From: Butyrivibrio fibrisolvens
GTDB lineage: Bacteria > Bacillota > Clostridia > Lachnospirales > Lachnospiraceae
Length of the DNA: 64,000 nucleotides
Direction of reading: 5' to 3'
NCBI RefSeq assembly: GCF_037113525.1
Contig: NZ_CP146963.1
Span: 806,001 to 870,000, forward strand
Shown here: in pieces, positions 26,731 to 35,717 of the stretch
Position numbering within the stretch: the stretch's first letter is position 1
How the letters are laid out: every line of letters begins with the position of its first letter
Made by a program: the position numbers and the translations under genes
Notes under the pieces: model-generated
Told to the model about the DNA's origin: nothing
The model's database searches: none
The model's input: the letters and a program-made list of their open reading frames with translations, nothing else

Positions 26731-27864
26731 ATGAAAGCTCAGGTTTTATACGAAATTGGTAATTTGCAATACTCAGATATAAAGATGCCTGACATAAAGG
26801 AAGACGAAGCGCTGGTGAAGGTCAGTGCCTGCGGAATCTGCGGCTCTGATATACCAAGGGTGTTCAAGACTGGTGCTCACAACATGCCTTTGGTACCGGG
26901 ACATGAGATGGCCGGAGTTGTGGAGCGCTGCGATAGTAGGCCGGATCTTGTAGGCAAAAGAGTTGGTATCTTTCCTCTTATTCCCTGCAAGAAATGTCCA
27001 CAGTGTCTTGCACATAATTATGAGATGTGTGAGAACTATGATTATCTGGGATCTCGCAGTGATGGTGGTTATGCCGAGTATGTGAAGGCCCCGGTCTGGA
27101 ATCTTTTACCTATTCCTGATGAAGTAGAAAATGACGATGCTGCAATGTTGGAGCCTATGTGCGTTGCAGTTCATGCACTGCGACTTATGAACCTGATCCG
27201 GACAGATGCAAAGACGGAATGTGATAGAGATGCCGCAATTGGCAGTAGTGGAGGTATTAAGTATCAGAGTATAGCTGTTTGCGGACTGGGAACAATAGGG
27301 CTACTTGTGGCTTTATTCTTAAAAGATGCGGGGTATAAAAACGTCTTTTGCATAGGCAATAAAGATATACAACGTAAGAACCTGCTGAATATGGGTTATG
27401 AGCCGGGGCAGATTATTGATATTAGAGAAGCTGATACTGTGGCGGAACTTCAAAAGAGAACCGGTGGCCAGGGAGTTGACGTTTACTTTGAGTGCATTGG
27501 GCGCTCAGAGAATTATGAGCAGGCAGTTAGCTGTGTTGCACCGTTTGGACAGATCATGTTGGTTGGAAATCCAGCTTCTGACATGAGCCTGCCACGGAAT
27601 ATATATTGGAAGATCCTGCGTAATCAGCTGACTCTTAGAGGAACCTGGAATTCCTCGTTCTATGGAATTGATGGCAAAGGAGACGACTGGAGATACGCGC
27701 TTGATCGTCTGGTTGTTTGGTCTAAGTTAAGGGCTGAAGGTAAATCTATTATGCTTCCACATGATCTTATAACTCATCGTTTTAGCCTTAAAGACATGAA
27801 TTTGGGTCTTGATATCATGCGAAACAAGTCTGAGGAATATGTGAAAGTGATGGTGGAATCATAG
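26731..27864 (+). CDS. Zinc-dependent medium-chain alcohol/polyol dehydrogenase
   Basis: The 377-residue protein has the catalytic zinc motif CGICGSD (Cys34), GHEMAGVVE, the four-cysteine structural zinc lobe (CKKCPQCLAHNYEMC) and the NAD-binding GLGTIGLL. The overall pattern resembles sorbitol or galactitol-1-phosphate dehydrogenases, which oxidise sugar alcohols. GGAGG precedes the ATG. It stands alone between remnants of other genes, so no pathway partner is visible. The exact substrate cannot be told from motifs. Confidence 0.85.
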   Translation: MKAQVLYEIGNLQYSDIKMPDIKEDEALVKVSACGICGSDIPRVFKTGAHNMPLVPGHEMAGVVERCDSRPDLVGKRVGIFPLIPCKKCPQCLAHNYEMCENYDYLGSRSDGGYAEYVKAPVWNLLPIPDEVENDDAAMLEPMCVAVHALRLMNLIRTDAKTECDRDAAIGSSGGIKYQSIAVCGLGTIGLLVALFLKDAGYKNVFCIGNKDIQRKNLLNMGYEPGQIIDIREADTVAELQKRTGGQGVDVYFECIGRSENYEQAVSCVAPFGQIMLVGNPASDMSLPRNIYWKILRNQLTLRGTWNSSFYGIDGKGDDWRYALDRLVVWSKLRAEGKSIMLPHDLITHRFSLKDMNLGLDIMRNKSEEYVKVMVES

Positions 27865-27972
27865 GGGGTTAGTAAGTAATAATTTAATAAAACAATCTAG
27901 AACGGAACATGTATATAATAACGTATGTAATAGTTTTGAGAACATTCTAAACTTTACATTATTGCTGGAAAA

Positions 27973-28332
27973 TTGTCAGCACTTTCTCTCAGTGCTATCA
28001 TTAAATTGACATATAGTGTTGCATACAAGATCACCATGAAACAGGATAATGTTCAGAAGAAAGTGGGTGATGTTATGGGTGGAAAAGTACTGGATTTACC
28101 TGAGTTTAGGATTTATGATCAAGGAAAAGCAGAAGGGTCAGAATTAAAACTTATTCAGATGATTTGTCGTAAGATGGAAAAGGGTAAGACTATTGCTATA
28201 ATTGCAGAAGAATTGGAAGAGAAGGAAGATGAAATAAAGAAAATTTACGATATCGCTTTGAAATATGCTCCTAACTATGATTCTGAGCAGATTTATGCTG
28301 AACTTAATAAAGATAAAGTATCTTCGAATTGA
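27973..28332 (+). pseudogene. C-terminal remnant of an Rpn/PD-(D/E)XK transposase-like nuclease
   Basis: The 119-codon frame lacks a convincing ribosome site at its first ATG. Its second half (YDQGKAEGSELKLIQMICRK, then EKGKTIAIIAEELEE) matches the helical tails typical of Rpn family recombination-promoting nucleases, which are about 300 residues long. The nuclease domain is missing, so it is a remnant or a short derivative. An internal ATG at 28036 is an alternative start. A terminator follows it. Confidence 0.5.
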
Positions 28333-28338
28333 GTATTT

Positions 28339-28363
28339 GAGCCGGATAGTGATTATCCGGCTC
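28339..28363 (+). terminator. Terminator after the Rpn-like remnant
   Basis: GAGCCGGATA (28339-28348) pairs with TATCCGGCTC (28354-28363), followed by TTATTAATT. The U tract is interrupted. Confidence 0.7.
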
Positions 28364-28471
28364 TTATTAATTCAACAGATATGAATGTATTACTGAATCT
28401 ATTCTACTACTTTGATTTTTTTCTACAATTTTGCCTTTTCTAAACTTTTTCAAGATAATGAAAGTGGCATT

Positions 28472-28560
28472 GGAATCTACTTAAAGTTATATTAAAATCA
28501 CGATTAAGTAAAATTGAAGGCGCTATGCTTGTTGGAAGAAAAAAGAACTGGATATTTATA
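28472..28560 (+). pseudogene. 5' remnant of an ATPase gene with its operator
   Basis: This stretch reproduces the upstream TACTTAA-N19-TTAAGTA operator (28478-28510) and the first 11 or so codons of the 1609 ATPase (MLVGRKK then a lost base, ELDI). One G is missing relative to the intact gene, which shifts the frame, and similarity stops near 28560. It is a decayed partial copy. The 28333-28731 spacer holds only this, a terminator and a promoter-like palindrome. Confidence 0.75.
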
Positions 28561-28599
28561 AACTTCACAAATTACCAAATGGAAATATAATAATGATGC

Positions 28600-28633
28600 A
28601 AATTGCCATTTGGCAATTTTTTTGTTCTATAAT
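28600..28633 (+). promoter_or_regulatory. Palindrome over promoter-like sequence
   Basis: AAATTGCC (28600-28607) and GGCAATTT (28612-28619) form a palindrome followed by T residues, so it could be a terminator. A TATAAT box at 28628-28633 follows, with TTGCCA as a possible -35 at a long 19-nt spacing, so it could instead be an operator. A 15-codon ORF with a good AAGGAG site starts at 28656. Confidence 0.4.
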
Positions 28634-28731
28634 GGAAGTTATAAGGAGAACAGTTATGATCGATAATAGGATTTCTGAATTGAAGGTAAGAAGGTACTTA
28701 TAGGCTGAAGTAAAACTTATGGAGGTGTCAC

Positions 28732-30576
28732 TTGAATAACAGGAAAAAGCTTTTTTCACTTGTTCTAACACTTATCATGTTCACGGGAGTCTTCAATATG
28801 AATTCTAATGTAACCATCGCAAACGCATCCGGCACTATTCAGTCCATCATCGATTCAATGACAACGCAGCAGAAAGTCGCCCAGATGATAATCCCTGCAT
28901 TCAGAGGCTGGGATAATGGAAGCGGCTGGAAAGATGCCACGACCCTTAATTCTGAGCAAAAGGCAGTTCTTAAAAAATACAGCTTTGGCGGCGTGATCCT
29001 CTTTGGTCAGAACACCAAAGAAGCAGGTCAGACTGTAGATCTTGTAAATTCCATGCAAAAAGCTAATAGCCAGGGCGCCTCCTGCAGTTCCTTGTTCATA
29101 GCAATAGACCAGGAGGGCGGACAGGTTACACGCCTTGGAACAGGAACATCAATGCCCGGCAATATGGCTCTTGCAGCTACAGGCAATCCTGATTATGCAT
29201 ATATGGCAGCAGATGTCATTGGCAATGAACTTGCGGTTCAAGGCATTAACGTTAACTTCGCCCCTGTAATGGATGTTAATAACGATCCTGCCAATCCTAT
29301 TATAGGCGTTCGCTCTTTTTCTGATGATCCGAATGTTGTAGCTACGTACGGCACAAGATTTGTTGACGGTCTTCACAATAACGCTGTAATGGCAGCTCTC
29401 AAGCACTTCCCCGGCCACGGCGATACAGATACCGACAGCCACACAGGCCTTCCTCTTATAGAAAAAACTTATGAGCAGATCAAACAGACAGAGCTTGTTC
29501 CTTTTGCAAGTGCAGCAAAAACAGCTGACTTCATCATGACTGCTCATATTCAGTACCCTAATATAGAAAAAGGAACTTATACCTCTATTTCAACAGGCGA
29601 GCAGGTATACCTTCCTGCAACCCTTTCAAAGACGATCCTTACAGGAATTCTTCGAAATGATATGGGGTTTGAAGGTATTATAATCACAGATGCCATGGAG
29701 ATGGATGCAATATCCAAGCACTTTGATTCTATGGATGCTGCAAGACTTGCAATAAATGCAGGTGCCGATATGCTTCTTATTCCCGTTGATATGTCTTCAA
29801 CTGCAGATATCAAAGCTATGGATAATTATATAAATGGTATTGTAGCTCAGATAGATTCGGGGCTAATATCTATAGATAATGTAAATGCTTCTGTATACCG
29901 CATACTTAGCACTAAAGCAAAGTACGGCCTTATGAATGATGATTCTCTGAACGTTATGAAAAAAGCATCCCGTATTACTCCGTCTAAAGAACTTGCGGTA
30001 GCAACAGTAGGTTCTAAAGCCCATCACGATATAGAATGGACCATTACATTGCAGGCGATTACATCAGTTAAGAACGACAATGCTTTCCCTGTAACTGGAG
30101 ATAAAAAAGTTGTAGTTCTATATCCATCAGAAGATCAAAAGAATTCTATTGATTATGCGGTAAAAAAGCTTAATGAAGATGGTATAGCTGTTAATGCGGG
30201 AAATGTAACAAGTATATGTACCAAGGATAAATCAATAGAGGCCCTTGAAGCTTCTATCAATGGCGCAGACGTTGTAATAGCGATAACAGCTACATCTTCT
30301 GCAACGGTAACAGGTGCAGATACGATCCTATATATGATAGCTAAGACCCATACAAATGGCGGCAAGTTCATACTCCTTAGCTCACAGCTTCCTTACGACA
30401 CAGCTCTTTTTACAGATGCCGATGGAATTGTTGCCTGCTATAACACAAGGGGTATGGATCAGATTCCAACAGGACTTCCCGGACAGACCAAGTATGGTCC
30501 CGGCATTCCGGCAGCTATATATGCGATCTTTGGTGGAAGTCCTATGACAGGGACATTGCCGGTAACAATAAAATAA
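28732..30576 (+). CDS. Secreted GH3 beta-N-acetylhexosaminidase-like enzyme
   Basis: The 614-residue protein starts with TTG at 28732, supported by GGAGGT 5 nt upstream, and has a Sec signal peptide (about residues 1-33). The GH3 barrel carries the NagZ-type signature KHFPGHGDTDTDSH at residues 224-237, whose His-Asp pair replaces the usual acid/base, and the nucleophile Asp320 in IIITDAMEM. A C-terminal GH3 domain spans about 430-614. Such enzymes release N-acetylglucosamine from peptidoglycan or chitin fragments; this one would act outside the cell. It precedes the LacI/GH31 locus but is separated from it by a terminator. Confidence 0.88.
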   Translation: MNNRKKLFSLVLTLIMFTGVFNMNSNVTIANASGTIQSIIDSMTTQQKVAQMIIPAFRGWDNGSGWKDATTLNSEQKAVLKKYSFGGVILFGQNTKEAGQTVDLVNSMQKANSQGASCSSLFIAIDQEGGQVTRLGTGTSMPGNMALAATGNPDYAYMAADVIGNELAVQGINVNFAPVMDVNNDPANPIIGVRSFSDDPNVVATYGTRFVDGLHNNAVMAALKHFPGHGDTDTDSHTGLPLIEKTYEQIKQTELVPFASAAKTADFIMTAHIQYPNIEKGTYTSISTGEQVYLPATLSKTILTGILRNDMGFEGIIITDAMEMDAISKHFDSMDAARLAINAGADMLLIPVDMSSTADIKAMDNYINGIVAQIDSGLISIDNVNASVYRILSTKAKYGLMNDDSLNVMKKASRITPSKELAVATVGSKAHHDIEWTITLQAITSVKNDNAFPVTGDKKVVVLYPSEDQKNSIDYAVKKLNEDGIAVNAGNVTSICTKDKSIEALEASINGADVVIAITATSSATVTGADTILYMIAKTHTNGGKFILLSSQLPYDTALFTDADGIVACYNTRGMDQIPTGLPGQTKYGPGIPAAIYAIFGGSPMTGTLPVTIK

Positions 30577-30585
30577 GTGTTTTCG

Positions 30586-30624
30586 AAATAGTGCCAACTC
30601 TACATGCCTGGCACTATTTTTTTG
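30586..30624 (+). terminator. Rho-independent terminator after GH3
   Basis: AAATAGTGCCA (30586-30596) pairs perfectly with TGGCACTATTT (30609-30619), followed by T residues. Confidence 0.9.
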
Positions 30625-30626
30625 TC

Positions 30627-30678
30627 TTGACGATTCCCTCTTAGTAATGCTATCCTAACTCTAGTTAAGCGGTAAACC
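30627..30678 (+). promoter_or_regulatory. Promoter and LacI-type operator of the regulator gene
   Basis: TTGACG (30627-30632) and TATCCT (30651-30656) with an 18-nt spacer form a promoter. AGTTAAGCGGTAAACC (30663-30678) overlaps the start region and matches the GGTTAA-N4-TTAACC boxes before the importer operon, so the LacI protein probably represses its own gene. Confidence 0.65.
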
Positions 30679-30716
30679 AAAACCCAAATCTAAACCCGAA
30701 ATTCAAGGAGCACACT

Positions 30717-31730
30717 ATGAATCTTAAAGACATTGCCAAGCTTGCAGGGGTCAGCTCTGTTACTGTATCTAATGTTATAAACGGCAACCACAACAAGGTT
30801 TCCAAAGAAACCATAGATAAGGTTAACAAGATAATCAAAGAGCATAACTACGTCCCCAATGCAACAGCAAGGTCTCTTGCAAGTAAGAAGAGCAGGATCA
30901 TAGGTGTGGTCCTTCCTTATGTAGGAATGGATGAGGATTTTTCCAGAAGCCCGTATTATACTAGAATACTGGCGCTTTTAGAAAACTATATAAGGCAGCA
31001 GGGATACTATATGATGATACGCTGCACAGGCGGATGCGGTGAAGTTATTCCCTTGTTCAACACCTGGAACGTTGACGGCATGATAATACTTGGAGCGGAC
31101 AAGAGAGAAGTTAAGGAGATCATCGGAAGTATAAGAGTTCCTGTTGTCTTTATAGATACTTATGCTGAATCAAAGATCGCAAATATAGGAATTGACGACT
31201 ATAAGGGCGGATATCTTGCAGCAAGATATCTTCTTAGTAAGGGGCATAAGCATATCGGATATGCAGGTCCCGGGATCGATAGTCCGGGCGTTATAGGTAA
31301 TCGCATTAAGGGTATAAACGATGCCCTTGCAGAGAAAGATCTTCATTTAGACAAAGATCTTATATTCGAAGCTCCCACCAACTACGAAGATGGAATAGAA
31401 CTTGGCAAGAAAATAGCCTTTGCATCCAAAAAGATCACAGCAGTAGTATCCATGTCTGATGTCCTTGCTTTTGGAATTATGGAGGGCCTGCATCTTAGCG
31501 GCCTTGTCGTGCCTGATGATATTTCTGTCATAGGTTTTGACGGCCTTCCTGAATGCAGATATACAACTCCCCACCTTACAAGCGTATCCCAGAATCTGAG
31601 CAGGAAAGCTTTGCTTGCAGGTGAGTATCTCTTCAAAATGATCAAAGATAAAAAGAAAATAGCGGTTAACGAGATCGTAGATGTTGAGATATCAGAAGGA
31701 GAATCTGTAAGGACCATAAGACCTAACTAA
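30717..31730 (+). CDS. LacI-family transcriptional regulator
   Basis: The 337-residue protein has the LacI helix-turn-helix at residues 2-21 (LKDIAKLAGVSSVTVSNVIN), the hinge helix (NATARSLASKK), and a periplasmic-binding-like sensor domain (GVVLPYVG to about 330). It is followed by the GH31 and importer genes. GGTTAA-type operators occur before its own gene and twice before the binding-protein gene, so it most likely controls the whole alpha-glucoside locus in response to a sugar. Confidence 0.92.
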   Translation: MNLKDIAKLAGVSSVTVSNVINGNHNKVSKETIDKVNKIIKEHNYVPNATARSLASKKSRIIGVVLPYVGMDEDFSRSPYYTRILALLENYIRQQGYYMMIRCTGGCGEVIPLFNTWNVDGMIILGADKREVKEIIGSIRVPVVFIDTYAESKIANIGIDDYKGGYLAARYLLSKGHKHIGYAGPGIDSPGVIGNRIKGINDALAEKDLHLDKDLIFEAPTNYEDGIELGKKIAFASKKITAVVSMSDVLAFGIMEGLHLSGLVVPDDISVIGFDGLPECRYTTPHLTSVSQNLSRKALLAGEYLFKMIKDKKKIAVNEIVDVEISEGESVRTIRPN

Positions 31731-31787
31731 AAGAACTCGTAAGGGCATCAATATCTATTGAAACATACCTAAGGAGTTATATATTTT

Positions 31788-34163
31788 ATGAATTATAAAT
31801 ATGATACAAGTATGGCTAGAGCAGATAAGTCATGCATTGTAAAAGGCGATAAATACAGATTTACCATCCTTACCTCCAGAATGATAAGGATGGAGTATTC
31901 GGAAGATGGTAAGTTTACTGATGATGCCACCTGGCTTGCCATAAACAGAAATTTTGACAGGCCTGTTTTTTCCGTAAAAGAGGCTGAAAACAGTCTTGAG
32001 ATAGTAACGGACGACCTGCATCTATACTATGATAAAAGGCCTTTTTCCAGCGAAGGTCTTAGCGTGCACCTGTGCGGCGATTATACTCTTCATGGTTCAA
32101 GATGGTCATACGGCGATAAAGTATCGAACATAGGTGGAACGGCAAGGACGTTGGACGAAGCAGACGGCGCTATTCCTATCGAGGATGGACTTATGTCTTT
32201 CGAGGGCTTTAGTGTTATTGATGATTCAAAGTCTGAGATACTTCTTGATGATGGCTTCATGGCTCCGAGAAAAGAGGGCCTTACAGACCTTTATTTCTTT
32301 GGCTATGGTCATGACTTTCTTTCCTGCCTCAGAGATTTTTTCCATCTAAGCGGAGAAGTTCCTATGCTTCCCAGGTACGCACTTGGCAACTGGTGGAGCA
32401 GATATTTCAAGTACTCAGAAAAGAGCTATCTGGAGCTTATGGACAGGTTTGAGCAGGAAAATATACCGATATCTGTTGCCGTGATAGATATGGACTGGCA
32501 TATCACGGATGTCCCCAAAGAGTACGGTTCCGGCTGGACCGGCTATACCTGGAATAAGGACCTGTTCCCTGATCCGAAGAGATTTCTTGCGGATCTTCAC
32601 AGAAGGAAAATGCATACAACTCTTAATGTCCACCCTGCTGATGGAGTCAGGGCTTTTGAAGATGCCTATGAGAAGATGGCTCTTGATATGGGAAAAGACC
32701 CAAAGACTAAAGAGAAGATTCCGTTTGATGCTGGTGACAAGAAGTTTATGGAATGCTATTTTGAAGATCTTCATCACCCACTTGAGGACGAAGGTGTTGA
32801 TTTCTGGTGGATCGACTGGCAGCAAAAAAATGGCTCCAGCGTAAAGGGAATTAATACTCTTAAGATGCTCAATCACCTTCACTACCTTGATAATGCTGCA
32901 AGGAACAGTCATCCTTTGACCTTTTCAAGATTTGCCGGAATAGGAAGCCATAGATATCCTATAGGCTTTTCCGGTGATACTGTGGCAACCTGGGCATCGC
33001 TTAAGTTCCAGCCCTACTTTACTGCAACTGCGACTAATGCAGGATATACCTGGTGGAGTCACGACATCGGCGGACATATGAACGGCGACCATGACGATGA
33101 GAGAACACTTAGGTGGATTCAGCTTGGAGTTTTTTCTCCGATAATGCGTCTTCATTCGACATCTAACATATTCCTTGGCAAGGAACCATGGAAGTATGCA
33201 GCATACGTGCAGCCTTCAATGAAGCGCTTTTTGCAGCTTCGTAATGAGCTCATACCATATCTGTATACCATGAATTACCTTACTCATACAAAAGGTATGC
33301 CTCTTATAATGCCTATGTATTATAAGAACGAGGATTATGCTGCCAGATATGTTCCCAATGAATACTATTTTGGTGAAAATATCATAGTTAGCCCTGTAAC
33401 TAGTCCGTCCAGCCATGTTACCAGACGATCTGAAACCATGACCTGGCTTCCTGAAGGAACATACTATGACTTTTTTACAGGCCTTGTATATAGCGGCGGC
33501 AAAAAGATCAAGATGTATAGGGATATTGAGTCAATACCTGTACTTGTGAAGGCAGGAAGCATTATTCCAACTGCTGGTGATTATATGAACTGTCACGTGG
33601 AGAATCCGCATGAAATGGTACTTAACATATATCATGGCGATAGCGGGGAATTCACTATCTATGAAGACCTTCCGGATGATCCTGAGAAGAAAGCATTTAC
33701 CAAAGTTGAATATATCATGGGCGATGGCGTATCAAGCTCTATACGTGTATCTGTATCGGGAGATATGGATGTTATTCCAAAGGATCGCAGATATAAGATA
33801 AGACTAAACGGAGTATATGATGCAGAAGAAGTAGCTGCCAAAGGGCTTAACAAGGAGGACTATACCTACTCATACGATGATAAGGCAAGGTGTCTTGAGA
33901 TCAGTATTGATGCAGGAAAAGAAGGATGTAGCAGCTTTGAAATTGACATAAATCTTACAGATAGCAGCATTCGTCAAATGGATATCACAAATATGCTCTT
34001 TGAAACTCTTCAGGCAGCATGTATCAGCTATAACCTTAAGCAGGATATTTATTTTAGATACATTAACAGAAAGTCTGATGTACAGTTCTTGGCAGAAGTA
34101 TATTCTATGGATGTGATGCCGGAACTTTATGGAGCTATAACTGAATTTGTAACGGCTTTTTAA
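31788..34163 (+). CDS. GH31 alpha-glucosidase-like enzyme
   Basis: The 791-residue protein has the GH31 barrel motifs NWWSRYFKYSE, VAVIDMDWH, the nucleophile Asp343 in FWWIDWQQK, the FSGDT acid/base region and WWSHDIGGHM. No signal peptide is present, so it works in the cytoplasm on imported oligosaccharides, releasing glucose or xylose from the non-reducing end. It is flanked by a LacI regulator and a MalEFG-type importer, which favours alpha-glucosides. The last 70 residues form a small helical extension of unknown role. Confidence 0.88.
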   Translation: MNYKYDTSMARADKSCIVKGDKYRFTILTSRMIRMEYSEDGKFTDDATWLAINRNFDRPVFSVKEAENSLEIVTDDLHLYYDKRPFSSEGLSVHLCGDYTLHGSRWSYGDKVSNIGGTARTLDEADGAIPIEDGLMSFEGFSVIDDSKSEILLDDGFMAPRKEGLTDLYFFGYGHDFLSCLRDFFHLSGEVPMLPRYALGNWWSRYFKYSEKSYLELMDRFEQENIPISVAVIDMDWHITDVPKEYGSGWTGYTWNKDLFPDPKRFLADLHRRKMHTTLNVHPADGVRAFEDAYEKMALDMGKDPKTKEKIPFDAGDKKFMECYFEDLHHPLEDEGVDFWWIDWQQKNGSSVKGINTLKMLNHLHYLDNAARNSHPLTFSRFAGIGSHRYPIGFSGDTVATWASLKFQPYFTATATNAGYTWWSHDIGGHMNGDHDDERTLRWIQLGVFSPIMRLHSTSNIFLGKEPWKYAAYVQPSMKRFLQLRNELIPYLYTMNYLTHTKGMPLIMPMYYKNEDYAARYVPNEYYFGENIIVSPVTSPSSHVTRRSETMTWLPEGTYYDFFTGLVYSGGKKIKMYRDIESIPVLVKAGSIIPTAGDYMNCHVENPHEMVLNIYHGDSGEFTIYEDLPDDPEKKAFTKVEYIMGDGVSSSIRVSVSGDMDVIPKDRRYKIRLNGVYDAEEVAAKGLNKEDYTYSYDDKARCLEISIDAGKEGCSSFEIDINLTDSSIRQMDITNMLFETLQAACISYNLKQDIYFRYINRKSDVQFLAEVYSMDVMPELYGAITEFVTAF

Positions 34164-34190
34164 ATCTTTTAATATGACCATATGATTACG

Positions 34191-34213
34191 AAACGCGCAG
34201 TAAATGCGCGTTT
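34191..34213 (+). terminator. Rho-independent terminator after GH31
   Basis: AAACGCGCA (34191-34199) pairs with TGCGCGTTT (34205-34213), followed by a T-rich stretch. Confidence 0.85.
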
Positions 34214-34265
34214 TTGTAATTTTTAGATTAAAAGTTATACATTTTTCACAAAATTTATCCCACTA

Positions 34266-34373
34266 GATTTAGCGGTTAACCACAAATCGTATTTTAACAG
34301 GATTAATTAATCCGTAATTTATTGACAAAGTGTTGGTATTAGATTAATATCGCATATAGTTAACCGCTTAACC
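34266..34373 (+). promoter_or_regulatory. Importer promoter with two LacI-type operators
   Basis: TTGACA (34322-34327) and TAATAT (34345-34350) have a 17-nt spacer. Operator boxes lie at 34266-34281 (GATTTAGCGGTTAACC) and 34358-34373 (AGTTAACCGCTTAACC), 92 bp apart. The second sits at the transcription start and the first upstream, an arrangement that allows DNA looping by a LacI tetramer. Confidence 0.75.
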
Positions 34374-34432
34374 ATAACAAAGAAAATGAACGTTGGAATC
34401 TATCTAAAAAGAGAAGGAGCGTAGAGATTATT

Positions 34433-35701
34433 ATGAATTACAAAAAACTATTAAGTGCTGTAATGACAATGGGGATTGTCGCAAGTGTAGTAACTGGCTG
34501 CGCAGGTAAGGCTGCAGGAACAAATGCCGGAGGTGGTAATGCCGGGACATCCGGTCAGGACATCAGGAATGTAAGTCTTAAGGTATGGAGCCCTGAAGAG
34601 GATCTTGAGCTTACACAGTCTATGTGTGATGAATTTGCGCTGGCACATCCTGAATACAACATTACATGGGATATTTCCATTACTAATGTTGATGAATCAT
34701 GTGACGCACTCACGACAGATGCAGATACGGCAGCAGATGTTTTTATCATGCCGTCAGGCTCTGTATCACAGCTTGTGGATGCCGGTCTTCTTTATCCTAT
34801 CACTTATGATCAGGACAATATCAAGACTATGTACAGTGAGAATGCTCTTGATGCCTGCTCAAAGGATGATATCCTTTACGGAATTCCTTCAACACCCAAC
34901 TCATGGTTTATGTATTACAACAAGACCATGTACACAGAGGAGGAGGTAAAAAGCCTTGATACCATGATGGCCAAAGATCTCGGTGACGGCATTGCAAACT
35001 TCTCCTGCACTATCGCTAATTCATGGTATATCGAAGCTTTCTTCTATGGCGCAGGATGCACACTTTATGGAGCAGATGGAACAGATCCTAAGGACTGTAC
35101 ATGGAATAACGCAGACGGAGTTGCAGCAGGTGAGTATCTTATCGATCTTGTAAATAATCCTAAGTACCTTGAAGATCAGGATGGAATTGCCGGTGCCCGT
35201 ATGAAAGAGGGTACACTTGCAGCTCTTTGTTCCGGAACATGGGCATATTCAGAACTTTACGAAGTCCTTGGCGATGATCTTGGTGCAGTAGCACTTCCTA
35301 CATTCAACATTAATGGAAAAGAAGCTCAGATGAGTAACTTCGCAGATTATAAGTGCTATTCAGTTAAGTCCAGTACCAGTGAACCTCTTGCAGCCCAGCA
35401 GCTTGCCGAGTGGCTTGCCAATGAAGAAAACCAGCTTGCCAGATATAAGGCAAATGCAACAACACCAACATGCCTTTCACTTCAGGACAATGAGGAGATA
35501 GGAGAGAACGTTGCTACATCAGCTCTTCTTGCACAGACAGCCTATGCTATACCACAGCCTGCCATCTCTCAGATCAACGAGTACTGGACTCCTGTGGAAG
35601 CCTTTGGAACAGGCATCGTTAATAAAGAGATCAATAAAGATAATCTCAAAGAAAATCTTGATACAGTAGCAAGCTCTGTAACATCAAGTCTTACAGAATA
35701 A
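34433..35701 (+). CDS. ABC sugar-binding lipoprotein (maltodextrin type)
   Basis: The 422-residue protein has a lipoprotein signal with lipobox VVTGC (Cys23), a Gly/Asn-rich linker, and a family 1 solute-binding fold (LKVWSPEEDLELTQSMCDEF, GIPSTPNSWFMYYNKTMYT). It would capture oligosaccharides outside the membrane and pass them to the permeases that follow. GH31 and LacI genes upstream suggest alpha-glucosides. It is the first gene of the operon behind a repressor-controlled promoter. Confidence 0.9.
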   Translation: MNYKKLLSAVMTMGIVASVVTGCAGKAAGTNAGGGNAGTSGQDIRNVSLKVWSPEEDLELTQSMCDEFALAHPEYNITWDISITNVDESCDALTTDADTAADVFIMPSGSVSQLVDAGLLYPITYDQDNIKTMYSENALDACSKDDILYGIPSTPNSWFMYYNKTMYTEEEVKSLDTMMAKDLGDGIANFSCTIANSWYIEAFFYGAGCTLYGADGTDPKDCTWNNADGVAAGEYLIDLVNNPKYLEDQDGIAGARMKEGTLAALCSGTWAYSELYEVLGDDLGAVALPTFNINGKEAQMSNFADYKCYSVKSSTSEPLAAQQLAEWLANEENQLARYKANATTPTCLSLQDNEEIGENVATSALLAQTAYAIPQPAISQINEYWTPVEAFGTGIVNKEINKDNLKENLDTVASSVTSSLTE

Positions 35702-35717
35702 TTATAGGAGGCATCCC

